A stretch of 64,000 bases of DNA from the NCBI GenBank assembly GCA_964496875.1, contig CAZCBH010000001.1:62001-126000 (forward strand), given 5' to 3'. The notes below the pieces were generated by a model. That model saw nothing but the letters and a program-made list of their open reading frames with translations, searched no databases and was not told the origin of the DNA. This stretch comes from RI-106 sp964496875 (GTDB taxonomy: Bacteria; Cyanobacteriota; Vampirovibrionia; Obscuribacterales; Obscuribacteraceae). Positions 40,997-49,353 of the stretch are shown here, piece by piece. A program made the position numbers and the translations under genes. Positions within the stretch are counted from its first letter, which is position 1. Every line of letters starts with the position of its first letter.

Positions 40997-41026
40997 ACTT
41001 ATGTATGGTAAATGCCATACGTAAGT
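40997..41026. promoter_or_regulatory. Long inverted repeat in the ssb/kinase divergent promoter
   Basis: ACTTATGTATGG and CCATACGTAAGT are inverted copies (11 of 12 pairs Watson-Crick, one T-G) around TAAATG. The element overlaps the candidate ssb -10 (minus strand TACCAT, 41005-41010). It could be a dimeric repressor operator or form a hairpin in the 5' transcript. Confidence 0.6.
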
Positions 41027-41033
41027 ATGTCAA
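41005..41033 (-). promoter_or_regulatory. Candidate ssb promoter
   Basis: Minus-strand TTGACA (41028-41033) and TACCAT (41005-41010) are 17 bases apart. The leader to the ssb ATG would be about 55 bases. The -10 lies in the large inverted repeat, so a protein bound there would block transcription. Confidence 0.5.
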
Positions 41034-41042
41034 TTCTTGACA
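41028..41042. promoter_or_regulatory. Back-to-back TTGACA palindrome
   Basis: TGTCAA-TTC-TTGACA: a perfect 6-base inverted repeat giving a consensus -35 in each direction. The minus copy serves the ssb promoter; the plus copy faces the kinase but has only a weak -10 (TCTTTT) at 17 bases. Confidence 0.5.
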
Positions 41043-41163
41043 ATAAAACCGCCGGAAATTCTTTTCTGTTCACAATGCAGCGCACTCTAAGCCTTCTTGA
41101 TGGGCATAAGTGTTAGTCTATTTATGAAGCTTTCAGTCATTTTTTGTGCAGGAGAGTCGAAGC

Positions 41164-42348
41164 TTGTCTGACTCAGACCAGAATTCGAGCTGGTTCGATA
41201 GATATAAGTGGTGCGAGCCCATCGCCCAGGGTGGAATGGGCGTGGTCTACCTGGCCGAGGACAAGGGTAATGGTAATGCCCGTTGTGTGATCAAGCAGCT
41301 GCGCTCCGATTCTGAATCTCCCGATGAGATGCAAGAGGGAACCAGGCTGTTCAAGCGTGAAGTGGATATGCTGCGCAGCCTCGACCATCCTGGTATTGTT
41401 CGATTCTTCGACTATCACAGCAGCGAAGACGGTAAGTATTTTCTGGTAATGGAGCATATCCAGGGAAACAACCTGGAGACTATCATCCAGAACTACGGTC
41501 CATTTTCACCGGATGACGCCGTAAAAGTAGGTATCCAGATTTGCGAGGTTCTTGAGTATCTGCACGAGCAGAATCCACCGATTATCTATCGTGATCTCAA
41601 ACCCAGCAATCTTATGCTCACTCCCGATGGTCAAATAGTTTTCATCGATTTCGGTATCGCCCGGGTGTTCATGCCGAAACAGTCCGCTACCCGGGTCGTG
41701 ACCGCCGGCTATTCACCTCCGGAGCAATATTTCGGCAAACCCGAAACCAGGTCGGATCTCTATGCTTTCGGCGCCACTATGGCTCACCTTCTGACCGGGG
41801 TAAGACCCCGACCGCTGCTTCCCAGTATTCCCAGCCAGAAAGTGGAAGGTCTTCTTCCCAGTCTCGACAATCTGGTCATCCAATGTACCAGTCATACCCC
41901 TTCTGATAGACCCGAAAGCGCTCGATTGATAAGGCATAAGCTTTACAGGATCTACCAGGAGATTCATCCTGATTTCGAGATTCCCGAAGAGGCTCTTTCT
42001 AATCAAATCAATAATAAAGAAGAGCAATTCATCAGTCAGAAGATTTTGCAATCCGGTCTGAAAGCGGCAAGCAATGCCTCGGAGCATCTACCCCATGCCA
42101 AAGGCGCCGAAAGCGAAGTTTTCAGCGATGAAAACATGCCCACAGGGGTAATGAAAGTTTTCGAGGATCTGCACCAGAGGCTCTCCAGTCAGAAAGTACC
42201 GGTTTATGAAGAAGAGAGCACTGCCGACGATGGCACCGAATCGAGAAAACCCGGGCGGCCGGGCAAGGAAATGCGAGCTACATTAGATCGGCTTCAAAGG
42301 CAGCCCGGATTCTTCGAGAAATTGCTGGGATGGTTTGGAAAACGCTGA
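41164..42348 (+). CDS. Soluble Ser/Thr protein kinase
   Basis: The 394-residue kinase has GQGGMGVVYLA-type glycine loop (AQGGMGVVYLA), Lys in CVIKQL, helix C Glu in FKREVDML, catalytic loop IIYRDLKPSNLML (YRD in place of HRD), FIDFGIARV (DFG) and the activation-segment end AGYSPPEQY. The kinase domain covers ~15-275; the remaining 120 residues are polar and end in GFFEKLLGWFGKR. No membrane segment is present. The start is TTG at 41164, with AGGAGA 8 bases upstream; the GTG at 41146 has no ribosome site. It diverges from ssb. Target proteins are unknown. Confidence 0.92.
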   Translation: MSDSDQNSSWFDRYKWCEPIAQGGMGVVYLAEDKGNGNARCVIKQLRSDSESPDEMQEGTRLFKREVDMLRSLDHPGIVRFFDYHSSEDGKYFLVMEHIQGNNLETIIQNYGPFSPDDAVKVGIQICEVLEYLHEQNPPIIYRDLKPSNLMLTPDGQIVFIDFGIARVFMPKQSATRVVTAGYSPPEQYFGKPETRSDLYAFGATMAHLLTGVRPRPLLPSIPSQKVEGLLPSLDNLVIQCTSHTPSDRPESARLIRHKLYRIYQEIHPDFEIPEEALSNQINNKEEQFISQKILQSGLKAASNASEHLPHAKGAESEVFSDENMPTGVMKVFEDLHQRLSSQKVPVYEEESTADDGTESRKPGRPGKEMRATLDRLQRQPGFFEKLLGWFGKR

Positions 42349-42354
42349 CTGCCT

Positions 42355-43146
42355 TTATTCCGGCGAGTTTATATATCCGTAATAGGCTTTTCTATCTGGG
42401 TCTCCGCCGTTCATTACCCACATCTGGGTGCCAAGGTCGAAGTGCCACCATTCGTAGGGGTAGTTGACGAAGCCGCATGCAGTCATGACCCAGTAGAGAA
42501 GACGCCGATTGCGACAGGCTTCTATCTCGCTGCTTGACTTCGTCTCCAGCCTTTCGAAATGGTCTGTAAAACTTATCTCACTGGCATCGTCGAAAATGCT
42601 TCCGAAAAACAGGTGCTCTCCTGATGAGCGCGCTTTCAGAAGCAGGTCACAGGCACCGCCTGTGGAATGCACTGGCCAGGTTCTGAAGTCGTTTTCGTCG
42701 AAGGCTCTTGGATCCGAGCAATAATGACCGGCGTATTCTGCTATCTCGTTTTCGTCCGGAGCTTCCAGTGCCTCTTTCGCTCTTGCACAAAAATGCTCCC
42801 AGACTTCTTTCTGTAAGGCCACCGGTCTATAGCAATCTAATAAACATAGTTCGGCTCCGTAGGGGGCGAGAACTTCGTTTACACTGCGGAGCCTGACGGC
42901 GACGCTTTTGCGCAGCCAAATTTTAGAGAGGGCTTTCTCGAAGGCTCTGTAATAAGGGGCATTGAGACCATCACTGCGTCCGTAGTAGTTTGCCGTGGCA
43001 AGACCGTATTCCTGGGCGCATACCAGGGGCTCGGAGGAGGCAGGATGATTGAGGTCGATCTCGATATTATGATAGTCGAGGGCGCTTCCACTATTTTCTA
43101 TCAGGGGAATCGGTTCACTGCGCCAATCTAATTGAGTTGCTGCCAT
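42355..43146 (-). CDS. D-alanyl-D-alanine dipeptidase (VanX/DdpX-like, M15D)
   Basis: The 263-residue protein has LLDCYRPVALQKEVW, the zinc-binding PVHSTGGACDLLL (SxHxxGxAxD pattern) and the second site EWWHFD near the C-terminus. These are the M15D residues of VanX and DdpX, which hydrolyse D-Ala-D-Ala; DdpX allows reuse of cell-wall dipeptide. No signal peptide, so it acts in the cytoplasm. It diverges from a hydrolase, MurF-like and Ddl series, and converges on the kinase (6-base gap). No D-lactate ligase is nearby, so glycopeptide resistance is not implied. Confidence 0.92.
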   Translation of the reverse strand: MAATQLDWRSEPIPLIENSGSALDYHNIEIDLNHPASSEPLVCAQEYGLATANYYGRSDGLNAPYYRAFEKALSKIWLRKSVAVRLRSVNEVLAPYGAELCLLDCYRPVALQKEVWEHFCARAKEALEAPDENEIAEYAGHYCSDPRAFDENDFRTWPVHSTGGACDLLLKARSSGEHLFFGSIFDDASEISFTDHFERLETKSSSEIEACRNRRLLYWVMTACGFVNYPYEWWHFDLGTQMWVMNGGDPDRKAYYGYINSPE

Positions 43147-43178
43147 GCTCTGCCTCGAACTTCGCCGTTTGCCGATTC

Positions 43179-43184
43179 ATTATA
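43179..43184 (-). promoter_or_regulatory. TATAAT -10 for the dipeptidase gene
   Basis: Perfect -10 on the minus strand, 32 bases before the ATG; no good -35 at 16-18 bases. Confidence 0.35.
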
Positions 43185-43376
43185 ACTGAGTCGACAAATT
43201 GATATTGATTCGGATTTGTTCTTGTGTGGACTCTATATAAATTGGCTATGCAATTGGCTCATTGAGTGTTTTTTCGTTTCCAGTGCTTGTTAGGGTAATG
43301 TAATAAGCTAGATCTTTCTAAAGCTACTTTCCCCTATTTATTTGCGGCTTGATCATAGAAAAGAAGGCGGTCGCGT

Positions 43377-43382
43377 TATAAT
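43377..43382 (+). promoter_or_regulatory. TATAAT -10 for the hydrolase-murF-ddl series
   Basis: Perfect -10 on the plus strand, 72 bases before the hydrolase ATG; no standard -35 at 16-18 bases. Confidence 0.35.
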
Positions 43383-43453
43383 TTCTTTGGTCCCGAAGGC
43401 AAGATATAGAGCAGATTTCCGCCAGGTATCCGCAGGAGTTGAGAGACTTTCAG

Positions 43454-44257
43454 ATGCATGAAAGAGGCACGATAAGCAGTTTGGAAAAGCCTGAGATTCA
43501 CACCGAGAAACTGGGCGTAAAGGAAGGCGTGCCGATTATAGTCATGCATGGCTGGGGGCAGAACCTGGAATCTATGCGGACTCTGGGTGAATTGCTGGGC
43601 AGTCGAAATCCGGTTTGGTTGATGGATCTACCGGGTTTTGGAAAGTCTTCTTTGCCGTCTGAAGATTCTGACACTGTCTCCTATGCGGAAATGTTGAAGC
43701 GTTTCATGGAGGCAAACGGGATAGAAAGAGCTCATCTGCTCGGGCATTCTTTTGGGGGGCGGGTCTCGATTCGATTCACCAGCCGTTATGCTTCTATGGT
43801 AGAGAGTGTTATCCTGGTAGATTCCGGAGGATTGAAGCGACAGCAGGATCTGAATGGCAAATTGAGGTCTATGCGAATCAAGATAATCTCCCGGTTTTGT
43901 AAAACGGTGGACGGCATTTTGGGAACCAGCCTGTATAAAGATTGGTTTACACCTCGATTCGGCTCGAGAGACTATCTCAATGCTCAGGGCATCATGCGGA
44001 AAGTGCTCGTTCGGGCGGTAAACGAGGATGTCACCGAGGATGCTTCAAAAATAGACAGACCGACTTTTATTCTCTGGGGTGAGAAGGACAACGAGACCCC
44101 TGTCGAAATGGGGGAGAGATTGCACTCTATTATCAAAGATTCTCGCTTGATCGTCTTACCTGGCAAGGATCACTTTCCTTTCATGGGTGATGGTGCGCAT
44201 CTTTGCGCCCATCATATTTTGCGGTTTCTCAACTCGTATAGTTCATACAATAAGTAG
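43454..44257 (+). CDS. Alpha/beta hydrolase
   Basis: The 267-residue protein has the oxyanion start VMHGWGQNLESMR, nucleophile Ser in LLGHSFGGRVSIRF, Asp in LWGEKDNETPVE and His in PGKDHFPFMGDG, a full catalytic triad in the usual order. It is soluble. The ATG at 43454 is preferred; the TTG at 43439 abuts AGGAG with no spacer. It is followed 18 bases later by a MurF-like gene and then ddl, so a role in cell-wall precursor metabolism is possible. Ester, amide or lactone substrate cannot be assigned. Confidence 0.9.
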   Translation: MHERGTISSLEKPEIHTEKLGVKEGVPIIVMHGWGQNLESMRTLGELLGSRNPVWLMDLPGFGKSSLPSEDSDTVSYAEMLKRFMEANGIERAHLLGHSFGGRVSIRFTSRYASMVESVILVDSGGLKRQQDLNGKLRSMRIKIISRFCKTVDGILGTSLYKDWFTPRFGSRDYLNAQGIMRKVLVRAVNEDVTEDASKIDRPTFILWGEKDNETPVEMGERLHSIIKDSRLIVLPGKDHFPFMGDGAHLCAHHILRFLNSYSSYNK

Positions 44258-44275
44258 GAGGACGGGGACGAAGCG

Positions 44276-45970
44276 GTGCTATCCTACTCACTACCTGCGG
44301 TGCTGATTGTCAGTGTAGTCATCACTGCGGCTCTTCTGTTTTTTTTGAAGCGCAGCCTGCGCTATCTCCAGTACTTTCAGCAAGAGGAATATGAAAACGG
44401 CAGGTTCTTGAACTGGTATCTGGCAAACAGAGCCTGGGATAAGGTTGCCAGTCCGCTGGTTTTGATACCGCTTCTGGCGGCTTTTTTCTTTAAAGGCTGG
44501 CCTATGCTGGTGGTGGCAATCATTGTCGAAGGGATAGTGCTCTTCCTGGTTTTTGCAGAGGAAGATCCTTTGAAAGCCGGTAAGTTGACCTTGAAAATGA
44601 CCGATCGGGTGAAGCGCATCCATCGACTGGCGACGATGTTTTATATTGTCGCTTTTGCTGTCCTGACAGTGGCGGCATATTATGGAGCAGGAGGTGCAGA
44701 GACGAATCTTCTGGTCGCCATTCTGATAGTTCAGATTCTGTTGCTACAGTCGACGCCTTTGTGGTTGCTTGCCAGTAATGCTGCTCTTGATCCTTATGAA
44801 AAGTCTCTGCAAGAAAATTTTGCCAACCAGGCAAGAGCTGTACTCAAAGAGATTGATCCGACGGTTATCGGTATCACCGGCAGTTATGGAAAGACAAGTA
44901 CCAAGATCTTGCTGAAAGATATCATCGGTGCCGTCTATCCGACTTTCTCCACGCCAGGCAGTGTCAACACCTATATGGGGGTGACCCGCAAAATCCGGGA
45001 GGAGATGAAGCCGGAGCATAAATTCGCCGTTATCGAGATGGGTGCTTATTATGAAGGCTCGATCAAGCGGATGTGCTCCCTGACACCTCCGCGTTGCGGC
45101 ATAGTGACCACGGTGGGACTGGCTCATTTAGAGCGATTTGGCAGTCAGGAGACTATTTATAGGGCGAAGTCGGAGTTGGCTCAGGCGATTCCGGAAGATG
45201 GCGTTCTGGTGGTAAATGGCGATAATGCTTATACCAGAAAGATGGCCCGGGAGTTTCCTAAGAAGACGACCCTTCTTTACGGAATGGATTCGGATAACGA
45301 TGAGCTCGATGCTCGTATGTTTGATATCAATTATGGTGAAGAGGGCACCAGTTTCAAAATCTCTTTCAAGGGAGAGGTGCACGAAGGCTTCACCAGATTG
45401 CTCGGTCGTCCGATGCTGGAGAATGTCCTGGGTGCGTTCACCATGGCTTGCGCGGTGGGGGTGCCGCCGGAGGTGGCGTTGGCGGTAATTCGTAACGCTA
45501 AGCCGGAGCCCAATCGGTTGGAGTTGCAGAGAGGGCAGATAGGAATCCTCGCTCATACCAATGGGACCCCGCCCCAGGAAGGCAACATCATTCGACTGAA
45601 TGACGCTTATAATTCCAACCCGGTGGGATTTGGCGCTGCGCTGGAGGTTCTTGCTCAGATTCCCGGGGGAAGAAAGATCCTGGTCACACCTGGCATGATT
45701 GAATTGGGAGAGATGCAGTTCAAAGAGAATAGAGATTGTGCCAGAAATGCCGCTTCGGTCTGTGATTTCGTACTTGTCATAGGTGATACCAACAGCGAAG
45801 CTCTCTTGGAAGGATTGAAGGAAGGTGGTTTGGCTGAGGAGAAATATCGGCGCTTTAGAGAGATGAAAGAGGCGCTTTATTTCCTCGCTACTGAGTATTG
45901 TCGGTCCGGGGATGTGGTGCTGATCGAGAATGATCTGCCGGATCTATATGAAGGGGTGGTCAAGTTCTGA
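44276..45970 (+). CDS. Membrane-anchored Mur ligase, MurF-like
   Basis: The 564-residue protein opens with about four hydrophobic segments (~1-170, for example AVLIVSVVITAALLFFL), then a Mur ligase body: P-loop VIGITGSYGKTSTKILL, GAYYEGSIKRMCSLTPP (in place of the usual metal-site block), HLERFGSQETIYRAKSEL, and RLNDAYNSNPVGFGAALE, which matches the MurF DxYNANPxS motif. MurF adds D-Ala-D-Ala to the UDP-MurNAc-tripeptide. Soluble MurF is about 450 residues, so the membrane part is extra. The start is GTG, with AGGAGG 14 bases upstream. ddl follows after 2 bases, giving the dipeptide substrate. A second soluble murF elsewhere is possible. Confidence 0.85.
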   Translation: MLSYSLPAVLIVSVVITAALLFFLKRSLRYLQYFQQEEYENGRFLNWYLANRAWDKVASPLVLIPLLAAFFFKGWPMLVVAIIVEGIVLFLVFAEEDPLKAGKLTLKMTDRVKRIHRLATMFYIVAFAVLTVAAYYGAGGAETNLLVAILIVQILLLQSTPLWLLASNAALDPYEKSLQENFANQARAVLKEIDPTVIGITGSYGKTSTKILLKDIIGAVYPTFSTPGSVNTYMGVTRKIREEMKPEHKFAVIEMGAYYEGSIKRMCSLTPPRCGIVTTVGLAHLERFGSQETIYRAKSELAQAIPEDGVLVVNGDNAYTRKMAREFPKKTTLLYGMDSDNDELDARMFDINYGEEGTSFKISFKGEVHEGFTRLLGRPMLENVLGAFTMACAVGVPPEVALAVIRNAKPEPNRLELQRGQIGILAHTNGTPPQEGNIIRLNDAYNSNPVGFGAALEVLAQIPGGRKILVTPGMIELGEMQFKENRDCARNAASVCDFVLVIGDTNSEALLEGLKEGGLAEEKYRRFREMKEALYFLATEYCRSGDVVLIENDLPDLYEGVVKF

Positions 45971-45972
45971 TT

Positions 45973-47214
45973 ATGGCGAATAGTGAAAGAAAGCGAATAG
46001 CAGTCCTTTTCGGTGGCAGGTCGGTGGAGCACGAAATCTCGATCATTACCGGATTGCAGCTCATAGAGGCGATGGATACGGTCTCTCTCGAGCCGGTGCC
46101 GGTTTACATAACTACCGATGGGCGGTGGTATACCGGAGATGAGCTTTTGCGGCGTGATTTCTACAAAGGTCTACCCGGTTGTCTCTCGTCGTTGAAAGAG
46201 GTCGTATTGATGCCCATTCCCGGAAAGGGCGGATTGTCGGTCCTTTCTGAAAAGAAGAAGAAGGGATTGATGCCGGAGATCTTTGGTGCCCGGGAACCGG
46301 ATTTGATCCCTGTCGATGTCTATATACCTGCATTCCATGGGTCTTATGGAGAAGATGGCTGCGTACAGGGTCTTTTCGAGATGGCTGACGTTGCCTACGT
46401 AGGCTGCAATGTGCTTTCAGCTTCGATGGGAATGAATAAATATCATTGTAAGATGTTTTTGAAGAGTCATGACATTCCAGTATTACCTGCGGTTCTGATA
46501 GACAAAGAGGAGATGGATCCTGCTGGCGGAGGGAGCCTGAAAGCTGTGAAGGAGCGGATTCTCTCCACTCCGGGTCTGGAGTCTTTTCCTTTGTTTTTGA
46601 AACCGGCTAGCCTGGGGTCATCGATTGGATTGGGTAAGGCTCGTAATGATGGGGAGTTGGACGCTGCCATAATTGAGGCTTTCAAATATGATTCCGCCCT
46701 TATTGTAGAGCCCTGTCTGGAAGAAAAAATGGAGATCAATATCTCTGTGATGGAAGGAGATGGTCCGGTTCCCCGGGCATCGGTGGTGGAGATTCCCGTG
46801 GCGGAAGAAGGCGGAGAGCTCACTTACGAGGACAAGTACATTCGTGGAGGTGGGAAGAAATCCGGCGCTCTTTCTCAGGGCATGGCTGGTTTGACTCGAA
46901 TAATAGATCCCGTCGATCTCGATCCTAAGTACAAAGAGCTTGCCAGGGAATTTGGATTGAAGATATTCAAGCTGCTCGGCTGCTCTGGTACGGCTCGGAT
47001 AGACTTGATGCTCGATTTAAAAAAGGATCTGCTTTATTTCAACGAGATCAACACTTTGCCTGGTTCTATGGCGTACTATCTCTGGGCTAAGTCAGATCCG
47101 GTGCTGCTGTATACCGACATGATCAGCCATATTATCGCAAGAGCCGAGCTGCGGTGCCGCACAAAGAGGGCGCTCGAGAGAAAGATCGGATTCAAGGCTT
47201 TGTTCAAGCAGTAA
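45973..47214 (+). CDS. ddl: D-alanine--D-alanine ligase
   Basis: The 413-residue enzyme joins two D-alanines with ATP. It has FGGRSVEHEISIITG (Glu for D-Ala1), FLKPASLGSSIGLGKAR, the flexible loop LTYEDKYIRGGGKK, whose Tyr marks D-Ala rather than D-lactate specificity, and the C-terminal YFNEINTLPGSMAYYLWA. The length is above the ~310-370 residues usual for Ddl, with an extra segment after the first domain (GLPGCLSSLKEVVLMPI region). It is cotranscribed with the MurF-like gene, 2 bases upstream, and its product feeds that ligase. Confidence 0.96.
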   Translation: MANSERKRIAVLFGGRSVEHEISIITGLQLIEAMDTVSLEPVPVYITTDGRWYTGDELLRRDFYKGLPGCLSSLKEVVLMPIPGKGGLSVLSEKKKKGLMPEIFGAREPDLIPVDVYIPAFHGSYGEDGCVQGLFEMADVAYVGCNVLSASMGMNKYHCKMFLKSHDIPVLPAVLIDKEEMDPAGGGSLKAVKERILSTPGLESFPLFLKPASLGSSIGLGKARNDGELDAAIIEAFKYDSALIVEPCLEEKMEINISVMEGDGPVPRASVVEIPVAEEGGELTYEDKYIRGGGKKSGALSQGMAGLTRIIDPVDLDPKYKELAREFGLKIFKLLGCSGTARIDLMLDLKKDLLYFNEINTLPGSMAYYLWAKSDPVLLYTDMISHIIARAELRCRTKRALERKIGFKALFKQ

Positions 47215-47229
47215 ATTGAAACAATATTT

Positions 47230-48270
47230 CTAAGAGACTGGATCTGGAAAAACGGGCAGCACCAGATTTTGTCCGGTGACAAATTGCGCAATTCTACTTC
47301 TGTCGAAATGATTAGATATTCGGCATTGATCAAGAATTGACCGCCAGCCTCGCTTTTCGCCCTCCTGGGTCATCCACAGCAGAGCGACATATAGCTGAGA
47401 GTATTTTTTGCTGATTCCTCGGTAGACAGAGCAAGCGAATTCGATCACCTCACCGATCATAGCGCTCGCGTTTTGAGATATTGGTAGTGGGCCGAACTTG
47501 TTCGAGACAGGATTCAGCGGTTTGAGTTTGTAGCGATTCCCAGCCACTGATTCTATTAGTCCATCGAGTTCCAGTAATGTCAGCGACGGCAAAACCTTTG
47601 AAGGACCCAGTTTTAAGCGGGAGCACAGGTCATCAGCATGGAGCGTCGATTGTCCGATCGCTTCGAGAATGAGTAACTCCTGGTCGGCAAGCATGCCCTG
47701 AAATGAAGATAGGTCTGAATGATCTTTGTCGGCAGATTCTAGCATCGAAATTGTCATATCGCTGCTGTTTTTCACTGCTTCAATCGCTTGTTCCAGTTCT
47801 TGAGCCGGACTACAATCGCTGGGCGTTTTCCTGCTTCGCTTATAAATGGCTTCTCGTAGGTATAGAACGGGAACGCGTTCCCCCTGGCCAGATAGACTTT
47901 CATTGGCAACCAGCGAAATCTTTTTGATTATCTCCCAGGCTGTCGATTGAGTGACATAAGTCAAAGTGGATAACTCAATTGAATTCAAAGCAATGCCATA
48001 TTCTAGAAAATAAATCACTGCCAGATAGGGCAACGGTTTTCTGATTCCCTTAAAGAATGACGAAGAAGTTATCCAGGTTTTTGACCTACAATCCAGGCAC
48101 TTTAGACAGCGTCCTCCTTCTTCTATGACCTCCAGTCTATTACCATGGCATTGAGAGCATTCGAAATCGTTTTTCGAACCGCCACAAAGAGCCTTCAGTT
48201 GAGATTCTTTATCCGGATACAATTCTGAAAACTCCTTCCATATTCGAAAGATTTTTTCTTTCCTGACCAT
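47230..48270 (-). CDS. Zinc-ribbon/helix-turn-helix protein with DprA-like winged helix
   Basis: The 346-residue protein begins at ATG 48270 with GGAGG 7 bases upstream. Residues ~36-62 carry a zinc ribbon with C38xxC41 and C55xxC58xxC61, followed by KTWITSSSFFKGIRKPL and a helix-turn-helix-like TYVTQSTAWEIIKKIS, the arrangement of IS1595-type transposase N-termini. No DDE catalytic core follows. Residues ~195-250 (LLILEAIGQSTLHADDLCSR...LLELDGLIESVAGNRYKL) match the DprA C-terminal winged helix. The last 70 residues include GISKKYSQLYVALLWM. It is probably a DNA-binding regulator that reused transposase parts. It converges on ddl (15-base gap). Confidence 0.78.
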   Translation of the reverse strand: MVRKEKIFRIWKEFSELYPDKESQLKALCGGSKNDFECSQCHGNRLEVIEEGGRCLKCLDCRSKTWITSSSFFKGIRKPLPYLAVIYFLEYGIALNSIELSTLTYVTQSTAWEIIKKISLVANESLSGQGERVPVLYLREAIYKRSRKTPSDCSPAQELEQAIEAVKNSSDMTISMLESADKDHSDLSSFQGMLADQELLILEAIGQSTLHADDLCSRLKLGPSKVLPSLTLLELDGLIESVAGNRYKLKPLNPVSNKFGPLPISQNASAMIGEVIEFACSVYRGISKKYSQLYVALLWMTQEGEKRGWRSILDQCRISNHFDRSRIAQFVTGQNLVLPVFPDPVS

Positions 48271-48362
48271 CACAATACCTCCAGCATGCGTTAGTGCTAA
48301 CAACGATGGTGGAACAGAATAAGTTCAAAATTTTTAGTGAAACTGGCAAGTGGAACTTAAAA

Positions 48363-48394
48363 GCAGAGTCGAACCGATATCGGTTCGACTCTGC
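48363..48394 (-). terminator. Intrinsic terminator of murC-murB
   Basis: GCAGAGTCGAACCGAT followed directly by its exact complement, a 32-base perfect palindrome, then TTTT on the minus strand. It lies about 33 bases after the murB stop. With no separate loop, the central ATAT region must open. Confidence 0.85.
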
Positions 48395-48426
48395 AGAATC
48401 TCTAGGGCGATTAAGTTATTAAACAG

Positions 48427-49353
48427 TCAACCAACTTGATTCTGACTTGTAGATTTTTTCCAGGCAACCAATTCTTCATCCGAGAAATCACCCATCGTTT
48501 TCCATTCTGGTGTCATTTCAATTTCAAAGGTATTGAAAACCGAATTCTTCATTTCCCCCAGAAGAGCTGTCACGTCTTCAGAAGTAGCGCCGCCCAGGTT
48601 TATGACAAAATTGGCGTGCAATGAAGATACTGCGGCATTTCCAATTTTAAGATCTTTTGCTCCTGATTGATCCAGAAGAAATCCAGCAGCCTTGTCTGGC
48701 AAAGGATTTTTAAATGTAGATCCCAGATTTGGCCAGCCTATAGGTTGAGTCTTCCATCTGTAATCTTCGTTAGCCTGGGTCTTTGCTGAAATCTCCTCAC
48801 TACTACCGGGAGTGAGTTTGAATTTTGCAGAAACCACTACATGACGAGATGGATCCAGGTCGCAATTCCGATAGACAAATCCCAGTTCTGAAGCTGGAAT
48901 TGTTTTTACATCACCGGTCTGGCTGTCGTAAACCAATGCACTTTCCAGGACGTTTGCGATACAGCTGCCATGTGCGCCGGCATTCATGATTACCGCTCCA
49001 CCGACGGTACCGGGAATTCCTACCGCGAATTCCAGACCAGACAAACCCATTTGTGCCGCGTGTTTCGCAAGGTGCGGAAGCCTTGTCCCTGCTGCAGCTT
49101 CGAGGGTCTCAGCTGCTATCGATTTGATGTCTTTCAGAAATGCCGTTCTGATGACGGTGCCTCTAACTCCACGGGATGAGATAAGTAGATTAGAGCCACC
49201 CCCTACAATTGACCAGGGCTCTCCCGTTTCCTGCAAATGATCGACCAGGTTCACTAACTCATCGACGTTCTGGGGTTGGCAAAGTCTGTCTGCTTCGCCA
49301 CCTATTTTCATGGTAGAGAACTTGGAAAGTGGTGCCTTAAGAGCTTCTTCCAT
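48427..49353 (-). CDS. murB: UDP-N-acetylenolpyruvoylglucosamine reductase
   Basis: This 308-residue FAD enzyme reduces the enolpyruvyl group to make UDP-MurNAc. FAD-binding residues are in SIVGGGSNLLIS and GLSGLEFAVGIPGTVGGAVIMNAGAHG; the catalytic Ser is in NLGSTFKNP and the Glu is in the final EIEMTPEW. Length fits the short (type II) MurB class. The ATG lies inside the end of murC, overlapping by 17 bases, so the two are coupled. A strong terminator follows. Confidence 0.96.
   Translation of the reverse strand: MEEALKAPLSKFSTMKIGGEADRLCQPQNVDELVNLVDHLQETGEPWSIVGGGSNLLISSRGVRGTVIRTAFLKDIKSIAAETLEAAAGTRLPHLAKHAAQMGLSGLEFAVGIPGTVGGAVIMNAGAHGSCIANVLESALVYDSQTGDVKTIPASELGFVYRNCDLDPSRHVVVSAKFKLTPGSSEEISAKTQANEDYRWKTQPIGWPNLGSTFKNPLPDKAAGFLLDQSGAKDLKIGNAAVSSLHANFVINLGGATSEDVTALLGEMKNSVFNTFEIEMTPEWKTMGDFSDEELVAWKKSTSQNQVG

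Larger units (their letters stand above)
43147..43453. other. 307-base divergent regulatory spacer
   Basis: It separates the dipeptidase (minus) from the hydrolase-murF-ddl series (plus). Two perfect TATAAT hexamers face outward: minus 43179-43184 and plus 43377-43382. The nearest plus TTGATC (43349-43354) is 22 bases from the -10, too far for a standard promoter. No gene or RNA was recognised in between. Confidence 0.5.

Noticed and set aside
42355..47214. Vancomycin-resistance (van) cluster
   Set aside because: The ligase keeps the Tyr loop of D-Ala-D-Ala enzymes, and there is no D-lactate dehydrogenase or VanRS pair.
47230..48270. Active IS1595-type insertion sequence
   Set aside because: No DDE core and no terminal inverted repeats or target duplication were seen around the gene.
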